Source: Bacteroidota bacterium (GTDB lineage: Bacteria > Bacteroidota > Bacteroidia > Chitinophagales > BACL12). From it: a stretch of DNA of 52,713 bases. The stretch spans positions 1-52,713 of the forward strand of contig WGOA01000031.1 in the NCBI GenBank assembly GCA_016124275.1, written 5' to 3'. The notes beneath the pieces are model-generated. The model was not told the origin of the DNA. It saw only the letters and a program-made list of their open reading frames with translations, and made no database searches. Positions 33,694 through 42,347 of this stretch are shown here, one piece after another. The position numbers and the translations under genes are program-made. Each line of letters opens with the position of its first letter. The stretch's first letter is position 1.

Positions 33694-34497
33694 ATGGCAA
33701 ATCCTACGTTAACACGCGTGCCTACCATGGCTGAAATGGCCGCTTCGGGCGAGCAACCGGAAATCTTGTTTTGGGTGGGTTGTGCCGGCAGTTTTGACCA
33801 GCGCGCTCAGAAAGTGACCGGGGCCCTGGTGCGGATTCTCAACCAGGTCGGGATCAAGTTTGCGGTGTTGGGCCAGGAGGAACTTTGCACCGGCGATCCA
33901 GCTCGCCGCGCGGGCAACGAGTTTCTCTTTCAGATGATGGCAGCCCAGAACATCGCTACGCTGGAAGGTTACGGGGTCAAAAAGATTGTGACGGCCTGTC
34001 CGCATTGCTTCAATACACTCAAAAACGAATACCCGGTGCTGGGCGGCAATTACACCGTATTGCACCACACTTCGCTGATTCAGGACTTGTTGGACAGCGG
34101 TCGCCTCTCTGTGGAAGGAGGGCTGTTCAAGGGCAAGCGCATCACGTTTCACGATTCCTGTTACCTGGGTAGAGCCAATGATATTTACGAGGCTCCCCGC
34201 GCGGCGATGGCTGCGCTGGATGCAGAGTTGGTCGAAATGCGCTCCTGCAAATCGCGGGGTATGTGCTGTGGGGCGGGCGGTGCGCAGATGTTTAAGGAGG
34301 CCGAGCCCGGCAAAGAGGAAGTGAACCACGCCCGAACTGCTGAGGCGCTGGACGTCAAGCCGGATTACGTGGCAGTAGCCTGTCCCTTCTGCAACACCAT
34401 GATGAGCGATGGCGTCAAATACGCCGACCGCCAGGACGATGTTCGCGTCCGCGATATTGCCGAATTGGTGGCTGAGGCTGCCGGGCTGTTTGGTTGA
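33694..34497 (+). CDS. CCG-domain (Fe-S) protein, HdrB/HdrD-like
   Basis: A 267-residue cytosolic protein with two cysteine-rich CCG domains. The first reads GCAGSF, LCTGDPARRAG and CPHCF; the second reads DSCYLGR, MCCGAGGAQMF and CPFCN. In the first domain a Thr replaces the second Cys (CTG, not CCG), a variant I recall as common in this branch. Such domains bind non-cubane or 4Fe-4S clusters and pass electrons between flavin, quinone or disulfide partners. It follows the membrane Fe-S gene by 112 bases on the same strand, and the two should act as one complex. Confidence 0.88.
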   Translation: MANPTLTRVPTMAEMAASGEQPEILFWVGCAGSFDQRAQKVTGALVRILNQVGIKFAVLGQEELCTGDPARRAGNEFLFQMMAAQNIATLEGYGVKKIVTACPHCFNTLKNEYPVLGGNYTVLHHTSLIQDLLDSGRLSVEGGLFKGKRITFHDSCYLGRANDIYEAPRAAMAALDAELVEMRSCKSRGMCCGAGGAQMFKEAEPGKEEVNHARTAEALDVKPDYVAVACPFCNTMMSDGVKYADRQDDVRVRDIAELVAEAAGLFG

Positions 34498-34589
34498 TGA
34501 CCGGTTGGCGGGCCTTGAGGGTCGGCCTGCTTCATGTGGGTGATTGGCGCTTCCCTCCGGCGTAGCTTTACCCGATAAATTGCACAGCC

Positions 34590-35084
34590 ATGTTTGCACC
34601 GCTCGACCAGCTTCCTGACGATTCCCGCATTTGGATTTACCAGGCTGACCGCGCACTGAGCTTTGCCGAATGCGGAGCATTGGACGAAGCCCTTAGCGCT
34701 TTTGCACAGCGCTGGGCTGCGCACGGCGCTCCGGTACGCGCATGGGCAGGTGTAAAGGATCAGCACTTTCTGGTTTTTGCCGCAGACGAAAACTACAGCG
34801 GGGTTAGCGGGTGTTCCATTGATAGTTCCGTGCAGATGGTGCGCGAATGGGGAACCCGTCTTGGCGTGGATTTTTTCGGGAGGCTAACCCTGGCTTGTGA
34901 AACCCCGCAAGGTTTGAAACTCCTGCACCGCGACGCCCTGGAAGCTGCTGAGAAGTCCGGCCTCCTTGGACCGGAAACCACTGTTTACGACCACACGGTG
35001 CAAACGCTGGGCCAATGGCGCAACACCTGGAAGCGCCCCCTTCGCCAATCTTGGGCGGCCGGCAGTTTGTCGCTGCACGGATAG
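34590..35084 (+). CDS. conserved Bacteroidota protein (often mislabelled 'ABC transporter ATPase')
   Basis: A 164-residue cytosolic protein. SRIWIYQADRALSFAE, RAWAGVKDQHFLVFAADE, SGCSIDSSVQMVREWG and GQWRNTWKRPLRQSW are the conserved blocks I recall from a family present in most Bacteroidota. Despite the common label it has no Walker A or ABC signature, so it is not an ATPase. Function unknown. In this window it is third after the two Fe-S genes, separated by 92 bases, and might share their transcript. Confidence 0.8.
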   Translation: MFAPLDQLPDDSRIWIYQADRALSFAECGALDEALSAFAQRWAAHGAPVRAWAGVKDQHFLVFAADENYSGVSGCSIDSSVQMVREWGTRLGVDFFGRLTLACETPQGLKLLHRDALEAAEKSGLLGPETTVYDHTVQTLGQWRNTWKRPLRQSWAAGSLSLHG

Positions 35085-35173
35085 GATTGGGCTCAGTCCG
35101 TGAATGGCAGCGCCGCAAAGTTGAGCCACCATCGGGCAGGTTGCTTCAGCTGCTTTTTTGCAAAGCGCGCTGA

Positions 35174-37180
35174 TTAGTTCAGGCAGAAAAACTTGTTGAG
35201 CCGGACCACATTTTCTGGTTTTCCGAATACGTACAACACATCCTCGGGTAGAATCATCGTTTCCGGTGTGATCTCATCCACGTAGGCATCGCCCCGCCGG
35301 ATAGCCAGAATGGTGACGCCAAAGTGGTTGCGCAAGCCCGACTGCCCGACACTTTTGCCCACGATGGCATTGTTGCCCTGGTAAACCGGCAGCGTGGCAA
35401 TTTCCGCATCGGGAATTTGCAGCCGAACACCGGGGGCTGGCAGGCTGTTGCCGGGCATCATCCGGAGCATTTCGTAATTGGAAGAGCGGATTTGGTTCAC
35501 AAAAGCCTGGATCTCATCCTGGGCAACCAGGTAATGCCGGAGCACCCGGGTAAAGATCTCAATGGACGTTTCAAATTCCTCCGGGATCACTTCGTCCGCA
35601 CCGTGTTTCAAGTTCTCTTCAATTTCGCGGGTGTAGCGCGTGCGCACAATGATGTAGGCGGTTTCTGTAAAATCGCGGATGCCCCGGATGATCTTGTGTG
35701 TGGAATCCGGCGCAGAAATAGCAACCACCACCACGCGCGCATTTTGAACCGCAACGTGCTGGAGAATAACAGAATCTGTTGCATCACCAAAAACAACCGG
35801 TTCCCCCATGGACCTGGCCTTGTCTATCGCCTCTGGATCCAGTTCAACAATGATGTAATCAATGCCGGCATTGCGCGCTGCTTTGGCCACGTTTTCGCCA
35901 TTGAGCCCAAACCCGATGATCACCAGGTGGTCGTGGAGGGGTTTGTCCTGCGCCGGTGCTTCAGCCCCTTGTTGTCCCCCCAGTGCCCGCAGCGAATCGC
36001 GCAGCGGAAGCGGCATGGGCGCGCGGAGCAAGCGCGAAGCGATTTTTGGTGCGGCAGCAATGACAAAAGGCGAAACGCCCATGGTGATGATGGAGATGGC
36101 CAGAAAGTACTGATAGACTTCATCGGGCAAGAGTTGGAATTCCATGCCGCTTGCCGCGAGCAGAAAGGCAAATTCCCCCACCTGGAAGAGGCTTAAGCCG
36201 GTAAGCAATGCCGTGCGCGGCGGATAGCGCAGCACGAGTGTGGCCAGGGCAATGACAATAATTTTTATTATGGTAACCGCAAGGCTAAAGGCCAGCACCA
36301 GCAGCAAATGGTCGAAAAAGAACCGGATGTCGAGCAACATCCCAATGGAGACAAAAAAGAAGCTGATGAAAATTTCGCGAAACGGCAGAATGTTGGCCGT
36401 AGCCTGGTGGCTGTACTCGGACTCCGAGATGATCAGACCGGCAAAAAACGCGCCCAGCGCCAGCGACAATCCCACCGAGGAGGTGAGCCAGGCAGTAGCC
36501 AGGCAAATGACCACGATGCAGAGAATGAAGAGTTCCCTGCTTTTGGTTTTTACAACCCCGCGCAGGATACCCGGTACAGCGTAGCGCGCAAGCACAATAA
36601 CAAGCCCCACTACCAGAACCACTTTGACCACCAAAATGCCAAGCGTTTGGAGGGGGTTTTCCGCCTCACCCGCCAGGATTGGCACAAGCAGCATCATGGG
36701 TACCACCACGATGTCCTGAAAGATGAGCATGGCCATGGCTACCCTGCCATGCGGGGAGGCCAATTCGCCCTTTTCCTGCAACATTTTCAAAACGATGGCC
36801 GTGCTGCTCAGCGACAGCAAAAAGCCCATGAAGATGGCGGCGCGTATGGGGATGCCAAGCAGGTAGGTGGCCCCGGCAGCTACCAGAATGGTGCCCCCCA
36901 CCTGGAGCAAGCCGCCCCATAGCACAACATTTTTTATGCTCGAAAGTCCTTTGAGCGAAAATTCAATCCCGATGACAAAAAGCAGGAAAATGATCCCGAT
37001 TTCTGCCAGTAACTCTACTTCATGGCTGGCCTGGATGAGGTTCAGGCCATGTGGGCCGGCTACAATGCCTGCCACCAGGAAGCCGAGCAAGGCAGGGAGC
37101 TTCAGGCGTTGAAAAGCCAGAATCAGCAAGACGGAGAAGCCAAGAATAATTACAATCTCTCGTAGAATAGGTATTTGCAT
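35174..37180 (-). CDS. Kef-type monovalent cation/proton antiporter (CPA2) with RCK domains
   Basis: A 668-residue inner membrane transporter. About twelve membrane helices (residues about 5-385) form the Na+/K+:H+ exchanger domain, with GPHGLNLI, SLSSTAIVLKML and LALGAFFAGLIISESEYSHQ typical of KefB/KefC. Then a TrkA-N/RCK_N domain (VIIGFGLNGENVAKAARNAG near 430, Rossmann GxGxxG) and a C-terminal RCK_C domain (about 585-660). RCK_C domains often bind ligands, in some bacteria c-di-AMP, so cdaA at 23 kb may act on it; that is inference. I start at ATG 37180 (MQIPILREIVIILGF). A perfect 20-bp inverted repeat lies 20 bases upstream. Confidence 0.92.
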   Translation of the reverse strand: MQIPILREIVIILGFSVLLILAFQRLKLPALLGFLVAGIVAGPHGLNLIQASHEVELLAEIGIIFLLFVIGIEFSLKGLSSIKNVVLWGGLLQVGGTILVAAGATYLLGIPIRAAIFMGFLLSLSSTAIVLKMLQEKGELASPHGRVAMAMLIFQDIVVVPMMLLVPILAGEAENPLQTLGILVVKVVLVVGLVIVLARYAVPGILRGVVKTKSRELFILCIVVICLATAWLTSSVGLSLALGAFFAGLIISESEYSHQATANILPFREIFISFFFVSIGMLLDIRFFFDHLLLVLAFSLAVTIIKIIVIALATLVLRYPPRTALLTGLSLFQVGEFAFLLAASGMEFQLLPDEVYQYFLAISIITMGVSPFVIAAAPKIASRLLRAPMPLPLRDSLRALGGQQGAEAPAQDKPLHDHLVIIGFGLNGENVAKAARNAGIDYIIVELDPEAIDKARSMGEPVVFGDATDSVILQHVAVQNARVVVVAISAPDSTHKIIRGIRDFTETAYIIVRTRYTREIEENLKHGADEVIPEEFETSIEIFTRVLRHYLVAQDEIQAFVNQIRSSNYEMLRMMPGNSLPAPGVRLQIPDAEIATLPVYQGNNAIVGKSVGQSGLRNHFGVTILAIRRGDAYVDEITPETMILPEDVLYVFGKPENVVRLNKFFCLN

Positions 37181-37200
37181 GCAAGTCAGGTACTTTATCA

Positions 37201-37220
37201 GAATGAACAAATGTTCATTC
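37201..37220. promoter_or_regulatory. 20-bp inverted repeat, TetR-type operator candidate
   Basis: GAATGAACA and TGTTCATTC are perfect 9-base arms around AA, so the whole is 20 bp. This is the size and shape of TetR-family operators. It lies 20 bases upstream of the antiporter start and 11 bases after the stop of the upstream gene. No TetR-family gene lies in the window. Confidence 0.7.
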
Positions 37221-37231
37221 AATCACAGGCT

Positions 37232-38818
37232 TTAATCAGGAGATGATGCCGGCACTTCGGCAGCGTCCGGCAATTCCATGGGCGCCATTCCAGGTCGCCG
37301 GTAAAGGCGAATGAACACCTTTCCGCGTTCCCATTGGCGCTGAAGCGGCCAGGTGCTCGTGATTTGGTCGTAAGTATGGTCGGGAATGTCGTTGATGATG
37401 TTGCTGTAAAGCACGTAATCATGTTGGAGCCAGTCTCCTTCGGCTTTTTTGAACGATGTCCGGGTTTGTTTGGAGCCCGGCCGCACCGATTGCATGGGTT
37501 TGTAAAGCGGAAACTCGGTGTATACAAGCTCCGGATTTGGAATTTCGCTCCAGGCCTGGCTCATCAGCGAAAAGTACGGAAGCTGGGCCAGCGATGCATC
37601 CCAGCCTTGCGCCACTTTATCCGGGTAGATCCAACGGTGGCCAAAAGCCAGCATGGCCAGAATGGCGATGCCGTAAAAGCGGCTCCGAGTAGGGTCTAAC
37701 AAATGAATCCGGTACGCAAACCAAGGCAGGGCCAGCACTAAAACGACCAGATAATACCGATGCGCCACAGGGTTGGCAAAGGGTAAAAAGGCCAGGCTGA
37801 GGACCAACAGCGGAATGATGAACACCAGCAGCAATCGGCGCTCCTGGTCCTGCACGGGCTCTTTTGCCCGCCAAAGGGCCCAGATCCAAAGCAGTCCGGG
37901 CACCCACAGCACCAACCGGCCAAAGTCCAGTAGGCGCCAGGCGATGAGCCCCGCATTTCTGAGCACACCCTCCATGCCCGCCCATTTCTGGTTTGCGGAC
38001 CAGGCAGAATCCGGATTGGTCAGCCACCACCCGGTTTGCGAAGCGTGAAACGCAAACCAACCCAGCAGGCCGGTCAACGCCAGTCCAAAAGGCAGAAGCA
38101 GCCAGGTAAGATGACGCCAAAGTTGCCCGGAGCGCGTGTTCTTTTCCCCGGACTTCTCTGCTTGCTGGGCCAGGGCAACAGCCGTTGCCCCTAAGGCAGC
38201 GATGCCCAGCAGTCCGCGCAAACTCACCAGGCCCATAGCCAGCAGCAGGAGGCTTAACACAACCGGACGCCGCTGCAACAGGCACACCAGCGCGAAGAGG
38301 TACAAGCCCAGCAAAACCAGGTCAGGACCAACATGGATAGCCTGCGCTAAAAAAGTGGGCTCCAACAAAAGCAATCCTGCCGCAATCCAGTGTGCACGCT
38401 GCTGTGCAGCCTCGGGCAACAGGATGCCGAGCAGGCGGTAAAAGCCCCCCCAAACAAGGAACAGCGCGGGCAACATGGCCAGGTGCGCAACAGGCAGGGT
38501 AGGACCCAGTGCGGTCCACCAAAGAGCCAGGTACCAGCCAAAGGCCGGCGGGTGGCCGGAGTCCAGCTGTTGCGGCAGAATCCAGGCAGACAGGCCGTTT
38601 TGCAGGAAATGTTGCCCCACTTCTGATCCCAGCAAAATGCTGTCCCAGAAAAAAGGCAAGGGCAGGCTCATGAACACGATGATGCCAGCCAATCCGTAGC
38701 CAAGCCTGTTCAGGATAGGTTGGGCCGGCAAGGTCGGGAGTCCGGCTTTGCCATTTTGGGCATTAAACAGCTTGCCTGAAGCGCCGAAGGAGGCCTGTTC
38801 TGTGGTCCCTGTGCTCAT
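37232..38818 (-). CDS. polytopic membrane protein, GT-C glycosyltransferase-like
   Basis: A 528-residue protein with about ten to eleven hydrophobic helices, a hydrophilic N-terminus of about 35 residues and a soluble C-terminal part from about 430. The early periplasmic loop LPFFWDSILLGSEVGQHFLQNG and the pattern DSGHPPAFGWYLALWW resemble the PMT/ArnT-like GT-C family, in which an acidic residue in the first loop is catalytic, so a polyprenyl-phosphate-sugar transferase is plausible. I do not recognise a specific substrate. The start codon at 38818 is preceded 5 bases away by TATTTTCG (38831-38824), one mismatch from TAnnTTTG. The antiporter gene follows after 51 bases. Confidence 0.72.
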   Translation of the reverse strand: MSTGTTEQASFGASGKLFNAQNGKAGLPTLPAQPILNRLGYGLAGIIVFMSLPLPFFWDSILLGSEVGQHFLQNGLSAWILPQQLDSGHPPAFGWYLALWWTALGPTLPVAHLAMLPALFLVWGGFYRLLGILLPEAAQQRAHWIAAGLLLLEPTFLAQAIHVGPDLVLLGLYLFALVCLLQRRPVVLSLLLLAMGLVSLRGLLGIAALGATAVALAQQAEKSGEKNTRSGQLWRHLTWLLLPFGLALTGLLGWFAFHASQTGWWLTNPDSAWSANQKWAGMEGVLRNAGLIAWRLLDFGRLVLWVPGLLWIWALWRAKEPVQDQERRLLLVFIIPLLVLSLAFLPFANPVAHRYYLVVLVLALPWFAYRIHLLDPTRSRFYGIAILAMLAFGHRWIYPDKVAQGWDASLAQLPYFSLMSQAWSEIPNPELVYTEFPLYKPMQSVRPGSKQTRTSFKKAEGDWLQHDYVLYSNIINDIPDHTYDQITSTWPLQRQWERGKVFIRLYRRPGMAPMELPDAAEVPASSPD

Positions 38819-38840
38819 GCTGGCGAAAATACAGCATCTG

Positions 38841-38860
38841 GCTCCACATCATTCTGGAGC
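38841..38860. promoter_or_regulatory. 20-bp imperfect-spacer inverted repeat between divergent genes
   Basis: GCTCCA (38841-38846) and TGGAGC (38855-38860) are perfect 6-base arms with an 8-base spacer, in the 95-base divergent region that separates the GT-C-like gene from miaB. A regulator site is possible. Confidence 0.3.
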
Positions 38861-38874
38861 AGGTTTGCTGCCAT

Positions 38875-38909
38875 TTTGTCACTGCAATAGGCGGAATACC
38901 GTAATTTTG
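38875..38909 (+). promoter_or_regulatory. miaB promoter, TTTG ... TAATTTTG
   Basis: TTTG at 38875-38878 and the exact -7 box TAATTTTG at 38902-38909 are 23 bases apart. The box ends 4 bases before the ATG at 38914, so the transcript should begin at about the start codon. Confidence 0.6.
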
Positions 38910-38913
38910 CCCC

Positions 38914-40419
38914 ATGTACACCCGCGATTTTAACGTTGACGAAACAGGCGCAACGCACCCGCTGGAGCAGGGCGGTCACCAACCTTTGGAAGATGCCCTG
39001 CAGGGTCAGGCGTTGGCTGCCGCTGCCTTGGCCGTTGGCTCCAATGGCCGTCTGGCCTACATCGAGAGCTATGGTTGCCAGATGAACTTCAGCGATTCGG
39101 AGATTGTAGCCTCCATCCTGCACGAAGCGGGCTATGGCATCACAACAGAGGCCGCCGGAGCCGACCTCATTTTGCTCAATACCTGCTCCATTCGCGACAA
39201 AGCGGAACAGCGCATTCGCACCCGGCTAAGGGAATTTCAAGGGTTGAAGCAGGCCAGACCCGAAGCCACCATCGGCATTTTGGGCTGTATGGCCGAGCGC
39301 CTTAAAGCGCAGTTGCTGGAAGAGGAAAAGCTGGTGGATGTTGTCTGCGGCCCCGATGCCTACCGCAGTTTGCCTGGCCTCATCGCCGAAGCCGAGAGCG
39401 GGCAAAAGGCGGTTAATGTGCTGTTGTCGCGCGAAGAAACCTATGCGGAGATCAGCCCCCTGCGTTTGGACAGCAATGGGGTGACAGCCTTCATTTCCAT
39501 TATGCGCGGTTGCGACAACATGTGCTCGTTCTGCGTGGTTCCTTTTACCCGCGGTCGGGAGCGCAGCCGAAACGCCTTTACCATTGAGGCTGAAGCCCGC
39601 GATTTGTACCAGCGCGGCTACCGCGAAGTGACCCTGCTGGGCCAGAACGTGGATTCCTACAAATGGTTGAATCCCGAAACAGGCCAAACCGAGCGCTTTG
39701 ATGCGCTTTTAGCGCGGGTGGCGCTGGTGCACCCCGACTTGCGCGTGCGTTTCTCTACCTCGCACCCCAAGGACATGACCGACCAGGTGCTCCAAACCAT
39801 GGCGCGCTACCCCAACATATGCAAATACATCCACCTGCCTGTTCAGAGCGGGCATTCGGATGTGCTCGAGCGGATGAACCGCACCTATGATCGGGAATGG
39901 TATTTGGACCGTATTGCGGCCATCCGCCGTTGGGTGCCGGACTGCGGCATTTCCACCGACATTATTGCCGGCTTTTGCGGCGAAACAGAATCGGAACATC
40001 AGGACACCCTGCGCCTGATGCAGGAGGTTCAGTACGAAATGGCCTATATGTTTTATTACAGCGAACGTCCAGGCACCCTGGCCGCCCGCAAGTACCCGGA
40101 CGACGTGCCATTGGAGGTCAAGAAGCGCCGCCTGAATGAGATTATCGCCCTGCAGAGCGAGCATTCGCTGGCCAGCAACCGCCGCGATCTGGGCAAAGTG
40201 TTTCGGGTATTGGTGGAAAAGGAAAGCCGTCGCTCTGCTGCGCATTTATGCGGCCGCAACGATCAGAACAAAATGGTGGTTTTTGGACGCGAAGACTGGA
40301 AACCCGGGCAGTACGTCAACGTGCTGATTGAAGATTGCACCTCCGCTACCCTCATCGGTCGGGTGGTTTCCCCGGGCCAAATGGAGTCGGTTGCGGTGGC
40401 CGCTGTGCAAACGGCGTAA
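38914..40419 (+). CDS. miaB: tRNA-2-methylthio-N6-isopentenyladenosine synthase
   Basis: A radical-SAM methylthiotransferase that adds the 2-methylthio group to i6A37 of tRNA. The 501-residue protein has the three N-terminal cluster cysteines ([25 protein letters not shown]), the radical-SAM motif CDNMCSFC (about residue 205) and a C-terminal TRAM domain (about 430-495) that binds tRNA. The first 45 residues ([20 protein letters not shown]) are longer than in E. coli and may be a lineage extension; an internal start is possible, but the promoter box fits the ATG at 38914. No miaA in the window. Confidence 0.95.
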   Translation: MYTRDFNVDETGATHPLEQGGHQPLEDALQGQALAAAALAVGSNGRLAYIESYGCQMNFSDSEIVASILHEAGYGITTEAAGADLILLNTCSIRDKAEQRIRTRLREFQGLKQARPEATIGILGCMAERLKAQLLEEEKLVDVVCGPDAYRSLPGLIAEAESGQKAVNVLLSREETYAEISPLRLDSNGVTAFISIMRGCDNMCSFCVVPFTRGRERSRNAFTIEAEARDLYQRGYREVTLLGQNVDSYKWLNPETGQTERFDALLARVALVHPDLRVRFSTSHPKDMTDQVLQTMARYPNICKYIHLPVQSGHSDVLERMNRTYDREWYLDRIAAIRRWVPDCGISTDIIAGFCGETESEHQDTLRLMQEVQYEMAYMFYYSERPGTLAARKYPDDVPLEVKKRRLNEIIALQSEHSLASNRRDLGKVFRVLVEKESRRSAAHLCGRNDQNKMVVFGREDWKPGQYVNVLIEDCTSATLIGRVVSPGQMESVAVAAVQTA

Positions 40420-40449
40420 ACGTATCTTGCGTTCTGTATAGATTTTGTT

Positions 40450-41802
40450 ATGGAAATTCAATCGGTTAAACAGCGTTTTGGCATTATCGGCAACAGCCCG
40501 GGTATTCATTATGCCCTGGAGGTGGCTACTCGCGTTGCTCCCACTAACCTGACCGTGTTGATTACCGGCGAAAGTGGCGTGGGCAAAGAAATTTTCAGCC
40601 AAATCATTCACCAGTACAGTACGCGGAAGCACGCCCCGTTCATTGCCGTGAACTGCGGGGCTATTCCAGAGGGCACCATTGACTCCGAATTGTTCGGCCA
40701 TGAGAAGGGGGCCTTTACGGGCGCTTCTGACAGCCGCAAAGGCTATTTTGAAACGGTTAACGGTGGCACCATTTTTCTGGATGAAGTGGGCGAATTGCCG
40801 TTGGGTACGCAAGCGCGCCTGTTGCGCGTGTTGGAGTCCGGGGAGTTTATTCGCGTAGGTTCTTCCAAGTCGCAAAAAACAGATGTGCGCGTGGTGGCCG
40901 CCACCAACGTCAATCTGCCTGAGTTGATTTCGAGGGGCAAGTTTCGCGAAGACTTGTACTACCGCTTGAATACAGTGCCCATTAATGTTCCGGCATTGCG
41001 CGAGCGCGCGGATGACATCTTTTTGCTGTTTCGCAAGTTCGCTGCCGATTTTGCGGAGCGTTACCGCATGCCCACCGTGTCGCTGGATCCGGATGCGCGC
41101 CGGATTTTGGAAAAGTACCCCTGGCCGGGCAATGTCCGCGAGCTGAAAAACATCGCGGAACAAGTGAGCGTTTTGGCCAATGAAAAGACGGTTTCCGGCG
41201 AGGACCTCGGCCGTTTTTTACCGGAACTGAACAAACGCAATTTGCCGGTGCTGGCTGGGGATGCTTCGCAAAACGGCTTAAACGAACGGGAGATTTTGTA
41301 CAAGGTCCTGTTTGAAATGCGCAAGGACCTCAATGACCTCAAACGCTTTGTCTGGCAGTTGGCGGGCGGCGAGAACGGTGAGAACGGCAGTTTGCGCATG
41401 CCTTCGCATTTGCTGCCGGAAGAAGCCCAAGGTGCCATGGGAAGCGGAAGCGCTTCTTTTGCAACAGGGTATTCGCCGGGTGCGGCAGGCGCGGGCAACG
41501 CGGCACAGAGTGGCACCTATTCAGGAGTTGCTTATGGGAGCGGCGCCTTTCCCCCGACGGCGAGAGCGGCGGTGGAGGACCAGGGTGCGGAAGACCATAC
41601 CTCGGCCATTGTTATTGATGCTCCGGGCGGAGCAGATGGGAGCGGGGTGGAAGAAAGTTTGTCTATCGCCGACAAGGAAAAGGAGTTGATTGAGAAAGCG
41701 CTCCTGAAGCACAAGGGCAAGCGAAAGGATGCGGCGCTGGATCTGGGTATTTCTGAGCGGACTTTGTATAGAAAGATTAAAGAATATGAGATTATTGAAT
41801 AA
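40450..41802 (+). CDS. sigma-54-dependent transcriptional activator without receiver domain
   Basis: A 450-residue AAA+ enhancer-binding protein that opens sigma-54 promoters. The central domain has Walker A GESGVGKE, the sigma-54 contact loop GAFTGA, Walker B FLDEVGEL and the arginine-finger area RFREDLYYRLNT. A Gly/Ala/Ser-rich linker (about 330-385) leads to a Fis-type helix-turn-helix (RKDAALDLGISERTLYRKI) at the end. There is no N-terminal sensor or receiver domain, so activity is not set by phosphorylation in cis. It stands first in the block with lptE and secG, an order I recall from many Bacteroidota. The stop overlaps lptE by 17 bases. The ATG follows TAGATTTTG (40439-40447) by two bases. 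Confidence 0.93.
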   Translation: MEIQSVKQRFGIIGNSPGIHYALEVATRVAPTNLTVLITGESGVGKEIFSQIIHQYSTRKHAPFIAVNCGAIPEGTIDSELFGHEKGAFTGASDSRKGYFETVNGGTIFLDEVGELPLGTQARLLRVLESGEFIRVGSSKSQKTDVRVVAATNVNLPELISRGKFREDLYYRLNTVPINVPALRERADDIFLLFRKFAADFAERYRMPTVSLDPDARRILEKYPWPGNVRELKNIAEQVSVLANEKTVSGEDLGRFLPELNKRNLPVLAGDASQNGLNEREILYKVLFEMRKDLNDLKRFVWQLAGGENGENGSLRMPSHLLPEEAQGAMGSGSASFATGYSPGAAGAGNAAQSGTYSGVAYGSGAFPPTARAAVEDQGAEDHTSAIVIDAPGGADGSGVEESLSIADKEKELIEKALLKHKGKRKDAALDLGISERTLYRKIKEYEIIE

Positions 41803-42322
41803 TTATCGCCGATTCTGCGCCGTTTGGGCTGTGTTGATGATGCTTTTCGGTATGATGGCAACGGGTTGCACCTACACGTTGAAACTGACGGATGCGTCGT
41901 TTCCACCCGAACTAAAAAGCGTTTCGATAGAAAACTTTGACAACACCAGCAGTTTTGCCGTACCGGGCCTGAGCCAGCGGTTTACGGAGGCGCTTCGCGA
42001 TAAATTCACCCGAGAAACCAACCTTTTTGTCAGCGATGAACCAGGTGGGGAGTGGACATTCAGCGGCGCGATCACCCGCTATGCCATTACCCCCATTGCC
42101 CCGACAGGCGATGAATTGACGGCGCTTAATCGCCTGACGATTACGGTTGCTGTAGATTTTGAAAATACCTTGCAAGAGGAAAGCGGTTGGTCCAGCAGTT
42201 TTTCGCGTTTTGCAGACTATGAAAGCTCCAGCCAGCTTGGCGATGTCCAGGATGGCTTGATTGATGACATTAACCTGCAGTTGGTGCAGGATGTGTTTAA
42301 CAAGGTGGCGTCCAATTGGTAA
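41786..42322 (+). CDS. lptE: LptE-family LPS-assembly lipoprotein
   Basis: Plugs the LptD pore in the outer membrane and helps insert lipopolysaccharide. The 178-residue precursor has a signal ending in the lipobox MMATGC (C27 or so), then CTYTLKLTDASFPPELKSVSIENFDN, the beta-strand/helix pattern of LptE (SQRFTEALRDKFTRETNLFVSDE; GAITRYAITPI). I start at ATG 41786 (MRLLNNYRRFCAVW), inside the end of the activator gene (17-base overlap); a start 19 codons earlier is unlikely because it adds charged residues. Confidence 0.88.
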   Translation: MRLLNNYRRFCAVWAVLMMLFGMMATGCTYTLKLTDASFPPELKSVSIENFDNTSSFAVPGLSQRFTEALRDKFTRETNLFVSDEPGGEWTFSGAITRYAITPIAPTGDELTALNRLTITVAVDFENTLQEESGWSSSFSRFADYESSSQLGDVQDGLIDDINLQLVQDVFNKVASNW

Positions 42323-42347
42323 TCTTGCGCGCAACAATGATTCGACT

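Noticed and set aside
40246-41163. Antisense open frames of about 300 codons opposite miaB and the sigma-54 activator
   Set aside because: Low-quality composition, no motif, and both sense genes are certain. The same holds for similar frames at 29842-30693, 10348-11151, 34680-33709 and 47175-48062.
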